DNA of 64,000 nucleotides from an uncultured Oscillospiraceae bacterium (lineage in GTDB: Bacteria > Bacillota > Clostridia > Oscillospirales > Ruminococcaceae). The notes under the pieces were generated by a model. The model ran no database searches and was not told the origin of the DNA. It was given only the letters and a program-made list of their open reading frames with translations. The stretch's first letter is position 1. Each line of letters begins with the position of its first letter. Below, one piece after another: positions 41,938-50,442 of this stretch. The DNA lies in assembly GCA_900542145.1 (NCBI GenBank), contig UQMF01000011.1:28030-92029 (forward strand). Reading direction: 5' to 3'. Both the position numbers and the translations under genes were made by a program.

Positions 41938-43362
41938 TCACAGATTTTCGTCTATCCACTTTTTCCTTGCGTACAGGAACCTTGTCAGGTATTGCAGCTG
42001 GTTGGTGTAGGTGGTTTCTTCCTTCATCGCCGCCGGCTGGAATCCGTTGGTGATGCCCAGGGTGTCCCAGACCTCGAAGTTCTTGTTCGCGGAGGGCGTG
42101 ATAAGCGGCTTGTAGTAATCCAGCGTATCCAGCGCCGTGCTCAGCATGTTGTCCTTGACCTCGTCCCAGCGTGCACGGACCTTCGCGCGGAAATCCTCGT
42201 CGGTCATGAGGTAGTTGTACCAGGTGATCCCGATGTAGCTGTCGCTGTCATCGCAGCCGATTGTCGCCCAGTCGTCGTAGTTCGGATTGTCCTTGTACAT
42301 GTTCCCGAATGCCAGGTCGAAATCCCACACAGGGCCCATTTCCAGGCGTGCGAGCTTTGGCTTCGTGATGTAGCAGCTGCGGTGGAAGCAGGAATCCAGG
42401 TTGTAGGTGAATTCATGCACCAGAAACCAGTCGATGAAGCTGTCCACGTTGATGTACTTGTCGTAGTCCGTCAGCGTGGTTATCGCCTTGTCGGCTCGGC
42501 ACATGTAGTTGTAGATGAAGTCGTAATGCTCCTGTGTCCAGTTGTATTCCGCGTTCGGGTCCTGCTCGGTGTCGGGGCTCTTTATCTTGATATTCACCCC
42601 ACAGCCGGAGGGCAGGTCGAAGTAATCCCAGCCTTTCTTGTCAACGTTGGGATCTGCGCCGCCGATCTCCAGCAGGTATCCTGTTTCGGTGTTGGCGAGT
42701 CCGTCGTCCAGCGGCAGCCTTGAGGATTTCACCTCCAGCTGCTCGCCCAGGGTGTATACGCCCTGGTAGATACCGTTCATGTAGACATCGACCGGTATCG
42801 CGTGCGGAATGAACCGGAAGGAATCGAATGTGCGCGCTACCTCAAACGCGATGGTGTTGCGCAGCAGGGACTCATCGGCGTAGTTCGCCAGGAGCACCCA
42901 GCGCTTGGCTTCGGTCATTCCGAGCAGGGAGGTCTTTTCCTCCAGCTTGATCTTGTAGGGCTTCTTGGGCCATTCCCAGGTGGAGTGACCTCTTCCCTTT
43001 ATCTCGGCGTTGAGCACTCCGGTGCTCTCGTACTGCCCGTCGGTCATTCCGGCGTCTATCTGCACGGTGCAGGGGGCGTATTCCTCCTTGGTGATGGAGT
43101 CAGGGTCGTCGGTGGTGAGGAACACAGCAGGTATCCTGGTGTCAGTCACCTCACCGGGGGCGCCGTGTATTTCCTCCTTCATGACAGTCCAGCTTCCCGA
43201 CGCCGGTTTGTACGCCGACGGAATGTAGCTGTCGGTTATCGGAATAACGTTCCCGGCGGCGTCCAGGTCGTATGTCGCCACGGATTCTGTATTATCACCC
43301 GAGCAGCCGGTCATCAGCAGTACGCCTGCCATTGCCGCTGACAGAATGCATTTTATCTTCAA
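41938..43362 (-). CDS. CotH-kinase-family lipoprotein
   Basis: A 474-residue surface lipoprotein (signal KIKCILSAAMAGVLLMTGC) with a CotH-like domain: AEIKGRGHSTWEWPKKPYKIKL, AKRWVLLANYADESLLRN, VDVYMNGIYQGVYTLGEQ, and GPVWDFDLAFGN with the catalytic-type Asp pair. CotH proteins are atypical kinases in spore coats, and related domains are common in surface proteins of cellulolytic and starch-degrading ruminococci; the extracellular role here is unknown. The start is best placed at TTG 43362, with GCAGGAGGTG seven bases upstream; the ATG ten codons earlier overlaps that ribosome site. Confidence 0.85.
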   Translation of the reverse strand: MKIKCILSAAMAGVLLMTGCSGDNTESVATYDLDAAGNVIPITDSYIPSAYKPASGSWTVMKEEIHGAPGEVTDTRIPAVFLTTDDPDSITKEEYAPCTVQIDAGMTDGQYESTGVLNAEIKGRGHSTWEWPKKPYKIKLEEKTSLLGMTEAKRWVLLANYADESLLRNTIAFEVARTFDSFRFIPHAIPVDVYMNGIYQGVYTLGEQLEVKSSRLPLDDGLANTETGYLLEIGGADPNVDKKGWDYFDLPSGCGVNIKIKSPDTEQDPNAEYNWTQEHYDFIYNYMCRADKAITTLTDYDKYINVDSFIDWFLVHEFTYNLDSCFHRSCYITKPKLARLEMGPVWDFDLAFGNMYKDNPNYDDWATIGCDDSDSYIGITWYNYLMTDEDFRAKVRARWDEVKDNMLSTALDTLDYYKPLITPSANKNFEVWDTLGITNGFQPAAMKEETTYTNQLQYLTRFLYARKKWIDENL

Positions 43363-43400
43363 GTTGGGCACCTCCTGCAAGGTTATGTTCACATATAATA

Positions 43401-43429
43401 ATTATATACCCCCAACAATTGTTTGTCAA
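43401..43429 (-). promoter_or_regulatory. Promoter of the CotH-like gene
   Basis: Minus strand: TTGACA (43429-43424), 17 bases, TATAAT (43406-43401). Confidence 0.88.
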
Positions 43430-43491
43430 TGACATTTCAGATTTTTGGATATTTGCATTAAATTGCATACCCTGTTCTGTGAATATTACCA

Positions 43492-43529
43492 TTTAAAAAC
43501 AGCGGTCACATAAAATAAGTGACCGCTGT
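43492..43529 (-). terminator. Terminator of the aspS/sigma/propeller transcript
   Basis: On the minus strand AGCGGTCAC and GTGACCGCT pair around a nine-base loop and are followed by GTTTTTAAA. It lies just after the propeller gene. Confidence 0.8.
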
Positions 43530-43538
43530 TTTGCTGTT

Positions 43539-45734
43539 TTATTGTATCCTTGAACCGCAGATCAGCTTCAGCCCGTCGGGGGTGTAAACCGCCGCTGTGT
43601 AGCCGTCGGGATCGTCGTAAAGCGTGTGTACGCTCCTGAATTTGCCCATTTCCGAGAACTCGCTCACCACGGAAACTCCGTCGAACCAGCTGTATGCTGC
43701 GCCGCAGCAATCCGTGCCGTTCACGACAAAGGTATTTGCGCCGCCGAAGCGGAAGCTTTCCAGCTCCGTGGAGGTCAGCGTTTTGGAGAATGAATCCGCC
43801 TGGACTGCCTTCCCGTCCTCCAGATGGTAGAGCGTGAGGGAAATTCCGGCGGCGGAGGTGCTTCCGCACAGCGCGTATTCTCCGTTCACCACACCATCTG
43901 CGGCGGTCAGTTCCAGTGGAGCCGGGGAAGCCGGGTCGCTGAGGTCCACCGCAAGCGTTATTATGTCGCCGTCCCCCAGCAGGAGAGTATTCCCGTCAAA
44001 CCGCATTGTGGTCACGCCGCTGTCGGCGTTGAACGCGCTGACGGTCTTTAAATCACGGTCGCAGACGAACACAGTGATACCGCTTTCGGACTTTTCTGCG
44101 GTGGCTATGCAGCCGCTTCCGATGGCTGCCGCTGCGACCACCTGAGTATTGCAGCACGTCAGCGCGGAGTTCCCGTCCATTGCCACAAGCAGCATCTGAG
44201 TGCCGTCGTACATCACGGCGGAGAAGTACTCAGCGCCGCTGAATATTGGATTTCCGAGCGCCGCCATTCGTGATTTAACCTCGCCGTTCGCAGAGTATTC
44301 ACAGTTGACTGCGTAGCTGCACCCCTGGGCATTTCCGGTCACCGCCACCTCCGCTGGAAGCAGCGCTGTGCGCTCCCCGGAGTATTCCGTCCAGGGCATA
44401 TAGGCGAGCTGGTCGTCAATGGTGAAGCTTTCGGAGAACCCGGGAGTATACACGCTTCCCAGGCGTATTCCGTCCCCGGGGCTGTAAATATCCGTCAGCT
44501 TTCCGCTCTGCTTGGTGGTCCAGGTGCTTCCGGACTGGTCCGCGCCCATTACGCCGCAGAAGGAATCCCCGGTGAACACTGCAGTCAAGCCGCTTCCGGT
44601 GAACTCCACCCGGACGAACTGTGCGCCGTCCGGCGGAAGTATCTCGATTTTGTCAGCGCTGCCGGACAGATCGCAGACTTCGATCGCGTCAGGCTCCGCA
44701 GTCCAGAGGGTGTTCCCGTCGGAGAAGCTCCCGAACTGATTGCCGCCGGTCACGAGGATATCGCCGAACACCTGCGAGTCCGGGGGTTCCGGCTGGACGT
44801 AACTGCCGCCGATCACCGCGTTTGTGTATGAGTTGTAGATATCGGTGAATATCTCGCTGGAGTCCGCCGCGAAATGCAGGTCAGCGGTGGAGTGCTCCGG
44901 CGCCGTAAATCCCAGGAATCCCACTGCGAAATCCGCCGCGCAGACTATTGCAGCGCCCACAGCGCAGACAATGATGGCGCTGCGTCGTCCGCGCGGATCG
45001 TCCGCTTTCGTGGATTTTGCTTCTTCCGGATTGGATTCCGGCTCTTCAGTCAGTTCGTCAACCTGCGGCGGCAGATTCAGCTGCACTGCGGTCAGCACCT
45101 CGGGATCGCTGGATTCCTCCTCGTCCCCGTCCGGGAGATTCCGCCTGCCGATCGGCTTTACGCCGGCGTATTCCCGGAATTCCGTTTCGCCCTTTTTTCT
45201 CTGCCGTGCCGTACGGGGCAGGGGCTTTTCGGGGGATTCCTCCGCTTCTGCGGATTTCTTCTGCCGCGCGGTGCGGACGGGAACCTCCGGCTCAGGCTCC
45301 TTCGCGGATTCCGGCTCCGGCTGGGACTGCTCCTCCGCCTGTAGCTCATCAAGTTCCAGGCGCATGGTGATGGTGCGCTCCCACAGCTGCCGTGCGGTGT
45401 AGAGCATGCGCGTGTAATCCTTTGGTGTAAGCCCGGAGCCGTCCAGCGTGACTATCAGTGATTGCAGGTTCATGTCCGGGTGCTGCTCGATTTTATCGAC
45501 AGCCTCCGCCGGGGCGCCGCAGCCTTTCAGCAGGTAGAGAAAATCTGCCGAGCCGATACCCAGGGAGCGAAGCCGGTTAAGGAATGTGAATGCGTCCAGC
45601 TCCGGTGGCGCGGAATCTTCGTCCATAAGGCTTGCAGGTATATTCTGCGGAAGCAGGCTTTCCGGAACAACGCGCTCCATCATAAGCTCCCGTACCTGTG
45701 AAACTGTCAATGCATTCACCCTCTTTCTGGTCAA
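43539..45734 (-). CDS. Membrane-anchored protein with extracellular beta-propeller, sigma-factor partner
   Basis: A protein of up to 731 residues. The N-terminal about 250 residues are cytoplasmic: a helical start (VSQVRELMMERVVPESLL, FLNRLRSLGIGSADFLYLL), then a charged disordered stretch rich in Glu/Pro with two TARQ(K/R)KK-like repeats. One membrane helix follows (SAIIVCAVGAAIVCAADF), then about 450 residues of repeated beta strands resembling a secreted C-terminal beta-propeller. It directly follows a sigma-like gene, so it may act as an anti-sigma sensor. Start uncertain: TTG at 45734, or TTG at 45710 which has the better site (AGAGGGTG). Confidence 0.65.
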   Translation of the reverse strand: MTRKRVNALTVSQVRELMMERVVPESLLPQNIPASLMDEDSAPPELDAFTFLNRLRSLGIGSADFLYLLKGCGAPAEAVDKIEQHPDMNLQSLIVTLDGSGLTPKDYTRMLYTARQLWERTITMRLELDELQAEEQSQPEPESAKEPEPEVPVRTARQKKSAEAEESPEKPLPRTARQRKKGETEFREYAGVKPIGRRNLPDGDEEESSDPEVLTAVQLNLPPQVDELTEEPESNPEEAKSTKADDPRGRRSAIIVCAVGAAIVCAADFAVGFLGFTAPEHSTADLHFAADSSEIFTDIYNSYTNAVIGGSYVQPEPPDSQVFGDILVTGGNQFGSFSDGNTLWTAEPDAIEVCDLSGSADKIEILPPDGAQFVRVEFTGSGLTAVFTGDSFCGVMGADQSGSTWTTKQSGKLTDIYSPGDGIRLGSVYTPGFSESFTIDDQLAYMPWTEYSGERTALLPAEVAVTGNAQGCSYAVNCEYSANGEVKSRMAALGNPIFSGAEYFSAVMYDGTQMLLVAMDGNSALTCCNTQVVAAAAIGSGCIATAEKSESGITVFVCDRDLKTVSAFNADSGVTTMRFDGNTLLLGDGDIITLAVDLSDPASPAPLELTAADGVVNGEYALCGSTSAAGISLTLYHLEDGKAVQADSFSKTLTSTELESFRFGGANTFVVNGTDCCGAAYSWFDGVSVVSEFSEMGKFRSVHTLYDDPDGYTAAVYTPDGLKLICGSRIQ

Positions 45735-45741
45735 AAGTGTG

Positions 45742-46218
45742 TCAGTCCAGTTCGAATTCTGTCACCACCCGGTCGATGGTTTTCTTTATTGTTGCGGAGG
45801 AGAATCCCGTGTAGGCGGTTATCTCGTCCGGTTGGAATTTTCCGCCGATGTACATGCTGCCGATTATCCGCTCGGTATCGCTCATGCGGCTGAATTCCAC
45901 CATCACGTCGAATCCGTCGCTTGACGGCAGCGGCTGCCTGCCCTCGTCCGCATATTCCCGGAGTCTGGATTTTATACGGGCGCACAGCGTTTTCATCATG
46001 AAAGCCCGGAAGGCCTCCTCGCTGCGCAGCTTGCCCACCGCCGAAAATCCGTCCCGGGCGGTGGAAGCGACCGCGTCCACCGCGTCCGCTTCGTCCGTGA
46101 GAGAATAGCAGGCGGTGTAGTACATTTCACGGTACAGTGTTTCGTACAGCCGTGCAAATGCCTTTGTGTCACCGTTTGCCGCAAGCTCTGAAAGTTCTCT
46201 GTATTCGCGTTTTTCCAT
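45742..46218 (-). CDS. Sigma-70-like (ECF) regulator
   Basis: A 158-residue protein with the shape of an ECF sigma factor: region 2-like LAANGDTKAFARLYETLYREMYYTA and region 4-like FQPDEITAYTGFSSATIKKTIDRVV. Region 2 is divergent, so activity is not certain. It starts 22 bases after aspS and ends seven bases before the membrane propeller gene. The pair probably forms a signalling unit in which the membrane protein holds the sigma-like factor. No separate promoter was found, so expression likely comes from aspS readthrough. Confidence 0.7.
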   Translation of the reverse strand: MEKREYRELSELAANGDTKAFARLYETLYREMYYTACYSLTDEADAVDAVASTARDGFSAVGKLRSEEAFRAFMMKTLCARIKSRLREYADEGRQPLPSSDGFDVMVEFSRMSDTERIIGSMYIGGKFQPDEITAYTGFSSATIKKTIDRVVTEFELD

Positions 46219-46240
46219 AGTACTTCACCGCCTGGATAAA

Positions 46241-48016
46241 TTATTCTTCGCTGTTCACGATAGCAATGCCGAGTTCCTTGAGCTGCTCCTCGCTGACAGT
46301 GGAGGGAGCCTCGCTCATCAGCTCGCTTGCGTTCTGTACCTTCGGGAATGCGGTAACGTCACGCAGACTGTCGCAGCCGCACATGAGCATTGCGAGTCTG
46401 TCCAGACCGATTCCTGCGCCGCCGTGGGGAGGTGCGCCGTACTTGTATGCGTCCACGAGGAATCCGAACTTGGCGTTTATCTCCTCGTCGGTCATGCCGA
46501 GCATTTCGAACATGTGCTGCTGAAGCTCGGGGTCAGTGATTCTGATGGAGCCGCTGGAAAGCTCGATACCGTTGAGCACCAGGTCGTAGCACTTTGCGCG
46601 TACCTTAGCCTTGTCGGTGTCGAGGTAGGGAATGCACTCGTCAAGCGGCATTGTGAACGGGTGGTGCATAGCGAGCCACTCGCCGCTCTCGTCGTCGTAC
46701 TCGAAGAACGGGAATTCCACGATCCACAGGAAGTTCCAGCCCTCGGGAATGATATCGAGCTGCTTTGCGATCTTCAGACGGAGCGCTCCGAGTACCGGCA
46801 GCGTAACCTTATCCTTGTCCGCAACGATGAGGGCAACGTCTCCCTTTTCGCAGCCGAGAGCCTTGAGTATAGCCTCAAGCTCGCCCTCGCCCATGAACTT
46901 TGCGAAGGAGCAGTTGGGAGCGTCATCGACCCATCTTACATAAGCAAGACCCTTTGCGCCGATACCGCGCACGAACTCAGTCTGCTTGTCGATCTCTTTT
47001 CTGGTGAGCTTTGCAGCCGCGCCCTTTGCGACGATACCGCGTACGGAGCCGCCGTTTGCGATGGCGTCCTTGAATACGGAGAAGCCGCAGTTCTTCACGA
47101 TGCCGGAGATGTCGGTGATCTCCATGCCGAATCTTGTATCCGGCTTGTCGGAGCCATAGCGGTTCATAGCCTCGTCGTAGGTCAGACGGGGCAGCGGAGT
47201 GGGGATATCCACGTTCAGCACTGTCTTATAGAGGTGCTTTACGAAGCCCTCCAGGCACTCCAGAATATCGTCAACGTCCACGAAGGACATCTCAAGGTCG
47301 ATCTGGGTGAATTCCGGCTGGCGGTCAGCACGGAGGTCCTCGTCACGGAAGCAGCGTGCAAGCTGGATATATCTGTCCATGCCTGCGATCATCAGCAGCT
47401 GCTTGTACATCTGCGGCGACTGGGGCAGGGCGTAGAACTTTCCGTTGTGGATTCTGGACGGAACGATATAGTCGCGCGCACCCTCCGGGGTGGACTTGAT
47501 CATCATCGGGGTCTCAATCTCGGTGAATCCGTTCGCGTAGAAGTACTCACGGGCAGCCTTGGCGATCTCGTGGCGCATGATGAGGTTCTTCTGGAGCGGT
47601 TCGCGGCGCAGGTCGAGGTAGCGGTACTTCAGACGAAGCTCCTCGTTGGTCTTGGTGTTGCTTACGATCTCAAAGGGAGGAGTCTGCGCCTTGGAGAGGA
47701 TACGCAGCTCTGTTACCATGATCTCGACGCCGCCGGTCCTGATCTCGGTGTTCACGCTCTCACGCGCACGTACTGTGCCCTTTGCCAGCAGGACGTATTC
47801 GGAGCGGACGCTCTCTGCCTTCTCGAAAACTGCCTTGTCGGTGGTTTCGTCAAATACCAGCTGAACGATACCGGATTTGTCCCTCAGATCTATAAAAATA
47901 AGGCTTCCCTTGTCGCGTACTCTCTGTGTGAAGCCGCCTACGACTACCTCGCCCATCTCCAGGGTGACTTCGCCGCATAAGCATGTCCTTCTCAGACCCT
48001 GCATAGTGTCTGCCAT
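46241..48016 (-). CDS. aspS: Aspartyl-tRNA synthetase
   Basis: A 591-residue bacterial-type class II synthetase attaching Asp to tRNA. The N-terminal OB-fold anticodon domain (TCLCGEVTLEMGEVVVGGFT, GSLIFIDLRDKSGIVQLVF) is followed by the catalytic core with motif 2 (CFRDEDLRADRQPEFTQID) and motif 3 (GAGIGLDRLAMLM), and the GAD insertion typical of the bacterial form. The ATG at 48016 follows GAAAGGATAGAATTT; the longer frame lacks a site. Its own promoter lies at 48070-48098. Confidence 0.97.
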   Translation of the reverse strand: MADTMQGLRRTCLCGEVTLEMGEVVVGGFTQRVRDKGSLIFIDLRDKSGIVQLVFDETTDKAVFEKAESVRSEYVLLAKGTVRARESVNTEIRTGGVEIMVTELRILSKAQTPPFEIVSNTKTNEELRLKYRYLDLRREPLQKNLIMRHEIAKAAREYFYANGFTEIETPMMIKSTPEGARDYIVPSRIHNGKFYALPQSPQMYKQLLMIAGMDRYIQLARCFRDEDLRADRQPEFTQIDLEMSFVDVDDILECLEGFVKHLYKTVLNVDIPTPLPRLTYDEAMNRYGSDKPDTRFGMEITDISGIVKNCGFSVFKDAIANGGSVRGIVAKGAAAKLTRKEIDKQTEFVRGIGAKGLAYVRWVDDAPNCSFAKFMGEGELEAILKALGCEKGDVALIVADKDKVTLPVLGALRLKIAKQLDIIPEGWNFLWIVEFPFFEYDDESGEWLAMHHPFTMPLDECIPYLDTDKAKVRAKCYDLVLNGIELSSGSIRITDPELQQHMFEMLGMTDEEINAKFGFLVDAYKYGAPPHGGAGIGLDRLAMLMCGCDSLRDVTAFPKVQNASELMSEAPSTVSEEQLKELGIAIVNSEE

Positions 48017-48069
48017 AAATTCTATCCTTCTTTCTTTTGTTGTGCCGGAAAAATTCCGCATTATTTTTT

Positions 48070-48098
48070 ATTATATCATTATTCCCGGCATTTTTCAA
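48070..48098 (-). promoter_or_regulatory. Promoter of aspS
   Basis: Minus strand: TTGAAA (48098-48093), 17 bases, TATAAT (48075-48070). No T-box leader is seen in the short 54-base leader. Confidence 0.85.
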
Positions 48099-48125
48099 GT
48101 GGAAAACAATAAATTGTTGAAATTC

Positions 48126-48157
48126 CGAGAAAAAAATAACCGCCGGATTTACGGCGG
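48126..48157 (-). terminator. Terminator of yifB
   Basis: On the minus strand CCGCCG/CGGCGG pair around TAAATC, and a T-rich run (TTATTTTTTT) follows. Confidence 0.75.
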
Positions 48158-48201
48158 CTGTATTATGTAGAAAGAAACTGTCCCGGACTGGAGGCAAAGA
48201 T

Positions 48202-49728
48202 TCACCTGTTCCAGTATTTCCGGTCAAGGCTGCGGAAGCTTATCGCCTGGGCGATGTGCGGCTTCTGGATATCCTCGCTGCCGGCGAGGTCGGCGCAGGT
48301 GCGCGCTACCTTGAGAATCCTGTCGTAGGCACGGGCAGAAAGTCCCAGCTTGTCGAAGGCGGACTTCAGCAGTGATTCCGCGTCTGGGGTGAGCCGGCAC
48401 ACCTCGCCGATTATATCCGAGGTTATCCTGCTGTTGCTCCTGATGGATGTCCCGGCGAACCGCGCTTTCTGGATCTCCACTGCTTTCTGGACGCGCTCGG
48501 CGATCGCCGCGGAGCTTTCCTGTGGGATACGCCGGCTGAGGTCCTCGTATTCCACCGGCTTGACCTCTATCTGTATGTCTATCCGGTCGAGGACCGGCTG
48601 CGAGATACGATTGAGGTACGCCGTGACCTTCTGCGGAGTGCAGGTGCACTTCTTCACGGGGCTGCCGAAATTGCCGCATGGGCAGGGATTCATCGCCGCC
48701 ACCAGCATTACGTCGCAGGGGTAGCTGACGGAACCGCTCGCCCTGGATATCGTGATATCTCCGTTTTCCAGCGGCTGCCGGAGTGATTCCAGCACCCGGC
48801 GATCAAACTCCGGAAGTTCGTCCAGGAACAGCACGCCGTTGTGGGCGAGACTTATCTCTCCCGGCCGCGGAATACTGCCGCCGCCCACAAGTCCCACTGC
48901 GGAAGCCGTGTGGCTCACCGCCCGGAAAGGACGCTCGGTGACGAGCGGCTCCGCCGGATTTATCTCCCCGGCAACGGAATATATCTGCGTTGTTTCAATG
49001 CTTTCTTCAAATGTTATCGCCGGCATGATGGACGGGATACGCTTGGCGAGCATGGATTTTCCCGACCCGGGAGGTCCCAGCATGAGCAGATTGTGCGAGC
49101 CAGCCGCCGCGACCTCTATCGCGGACTTCGCCTGGGATTGCCCCATCACGTCCGCGAAATCCGCGATGTGCTGCAATTCGCGCCGCTGCGGTATGTACTT
49201 TTCCTCCGGGGAAAGCCCGGTGCCGTGTTTCAGAAATTCAATGATCTGGGTAAGGTGCTCCGCCCCGTAGACTGTTATCCCATCGGCAACGCTTGCCTCC
49301 TTGGCGTTCGCTTTAGGCAGGAATATGCGCTTCACGCCGTTCTGCGCGGCGGTGAGAACCATCGACAGCGCTCCGTTTACCGGGGCGAGTTCGCCGTTGA
49401 GCGACAGCTCCCCGATGAAGGCACAGTCCGAAAGATCTGCGGAGATCACTCCGCCCAGCTTCATCAGCGCGGTGATTATCGGCAGGTCGAACATAGAGCC
49501 TATTTTCCGGACGCTTGCCGGGGCGAGATTCACTGTGACGCGGCCGTTGAGAAGCTTCAGGTCGAGCTGACCGAGCACCGCCCGGATACGCGCCTTGCTC
49601 TCCTGCACGGCAATATCCGGCATTCCCACGATGTCGAAAGTGGGCTGCCCGGGGGAAATACTCGCCTGGACCGTTACCATGAATGCGTTTAGTCCGAACA
49701 GACCCACGCTGTTTATCTGACTGAACAT
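48202..49728 (-). CDS. YifB/ComM-family AAA+ ATPase (Mg-chelatase-like)
   Basis: A 508-residue protein. The N-terminal Lon-protease-like fold (MFSQINSVGLFGLNAFMVTV, GQPTFDIVGMPDIAVQESKAR) precedes a Mg-chelatase-like AAA+ domain with Walker A LGPPGSGKSMLAKRIPSIMP, Walker B LFLDELPEF and a zinc-knuckle-like CPCGNFGSPVKKCTC. The family includes ComM, a hexameric helicase that promotes branch migration in natural transformation. It follows the GNAT gene by three bases and is probably cotranscribed with it. The YifB name is a family label, not proof of function. Confidence 0.93.
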   Translation of the reverse strand: MFSQINSVGLFGLNAFMVTVQASISPGQPTFDIVGMPDIAVQESKARIRAVLGQLDLKLLNGRVTVNLAPASVRKIGSMFDLPIITALMKLGGVISADLSDCAFIGELSLNGELAPVNGALSMVLTAAQNGVKRIFLPKANAKEASVADGITVYGAEHLTQIIEFLKHGTGLSPEEKYIPQRRELQHIADFADVMGQSQAKSAIEVAAAGSHNLLMLGPPGSGKSMLAKRIPSIMPAITFEESIETTQIYSVAGEINPAEPLVTERPFRAVSHTASAVGLVGGGSIPRPGEISLAHNGVLFLDELPEFDRRVLESLRQPLENGDITISRASGSVSYPCDVMLVAAMNPCPCGNFGSPVKKCTCTPQKVTAYLNRISQPVLDRIDIQIEVKPVEYEDLSRRIPQESSAAIAERVQKAVEIQKARFAGTSIRSNSRITSDIIGEVCRLTPDAESLLKSAFDKLGLSARAYDRILKVARTCADLAGSEDIQKPHIAQAISFRSLDRKYWNR

Positions 49729-49731
49729 GAT

Positions 49732-50232
49732 TTACTCCTTGTCCAGGATAAGTTCGAAATTGTCGATATCCTGGTATTTTCCATGCTTGAAGCCCACCTG
49801 GTGGAGCGTACCGCACGCCATGAATCCGAATTTGCTGTGAAGGCGCTCGCTGGCATCGTTTCCGGCGGTTATGACTGACACCACGCTGTGGAGCGTTCCC
49901 CTCTCCCGGGAGATTCGCAGGACTTCCGCGATCAGTGCGGAGGCGACTCCCTGCCTGCGGAATTCGTGCCCGACGTACACCGAAAGCTCCGCGGTGGAGC
50001 GGTACGCCTCCTTGCTGCGGTATTCCGACAGGGAAGCGTACCCGGCAGGCACGCCGTCTATCTCCGCCGTGAGAATGAAGTGATCCTCCGTCTGGTGCTC
50101 CCGGAACCACTCCTCCCACTCCGGCAGTGTCCTGGGATTGAGGTCGAGGGTGGCAACTCCGTTTATCACTTCGTAGTTGTATATTTCCAGCAGAGCCGGA
50201 ATGGCTTCCATTCTTGCAGGTCTTATCGTCAT
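49732..50232 (-). CDS. GNAT N-acetyltransferase, phosphinothricin-acetyltransferase-like
   Basis: A 166-residue GNAT enzyme transferring acetyl from acetyl-CoA to an amino group. The fold starts MTIRPARMEAIPALLEIYN and has the acetyl-CoA loop VGHEFRRQGVASALIAEVL; the order and the GFKHGKYQDI tail match the PAT/Bar and YncA-like group. The true acceptor is unknown; housekeeping amino-acid or methionine-sulfone detoxification is common in the group. The ATG at 50232 has GAAAGGAAGTATCGTC upstream; the longer frame would start inside the promoter. Confidence 0.9.
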   Translation of the reverse strand: MTIRPARMEAIPALLEIYNYEVINGVATLDLNPRTLPEWEEWFREHQTEDHFILTAEIDGVPAGYASLSEYRSKEAYRSTAELSVYVGHEFRRQGVASALIAEVLRISRERGTLHSVVSVITAGNDASERLHSKFGFMACGTLHQVGFKHGKYQDIDNFELILDKE

Positions 50233-50254
50233 GACGATACTTCCTTTCGATACT

Positions 50255-50283
50255 ATTTTACCTGATGCGCCGCATTTTGTCAA
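50255..50283 (-). promoter_or_regulatory. Promoter of the GNAT-yifB pair
   Basis: Minus strand: TTGACA (50283-50278), 17 bases, TAAAAT (50260-50255). Confidence 0.85.
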
Positions 50284-50358
50284 TACCTGTGATAAAATGC
50301 CGAAATGATTTTTTCAGATAACCGTCACAAAAAGGCATGCTAAATATTACAATTCCGC

Positions 50359-50387
50359 TTGCAAATTTTTCGTATCTGTGCTATAAT
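50359..50387 (+). promoter_or_regulatory. Promoter of the activase-fusion gene
   Basis: TTGCAA at 50359-50364, 17 bases, TATAAT at 50382-50387. The long open frame beginning at 50359 starts in this -35 box, so it cannot be the protein start. Confidence 0.85.
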
Positions 50388-50442
50388 TAATATATGTGTA
50401 TACAAGCATTGTGCTTTTTGTTTTCAGAAAGGATTTGATCAT

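Noticed and set aside
46166..47980. Long plus-strand open frame (604 codons) opposite aspS.
   Set aside because: Antisense to a complete aspartyl-tRNA synthetase; an artefact of codon bias.
48017..48069. T-box riboswitch in the aspS leader.
   Set aside because: The leader from the mapped promoter is only about 50 bases and lacks the T-box sequence.
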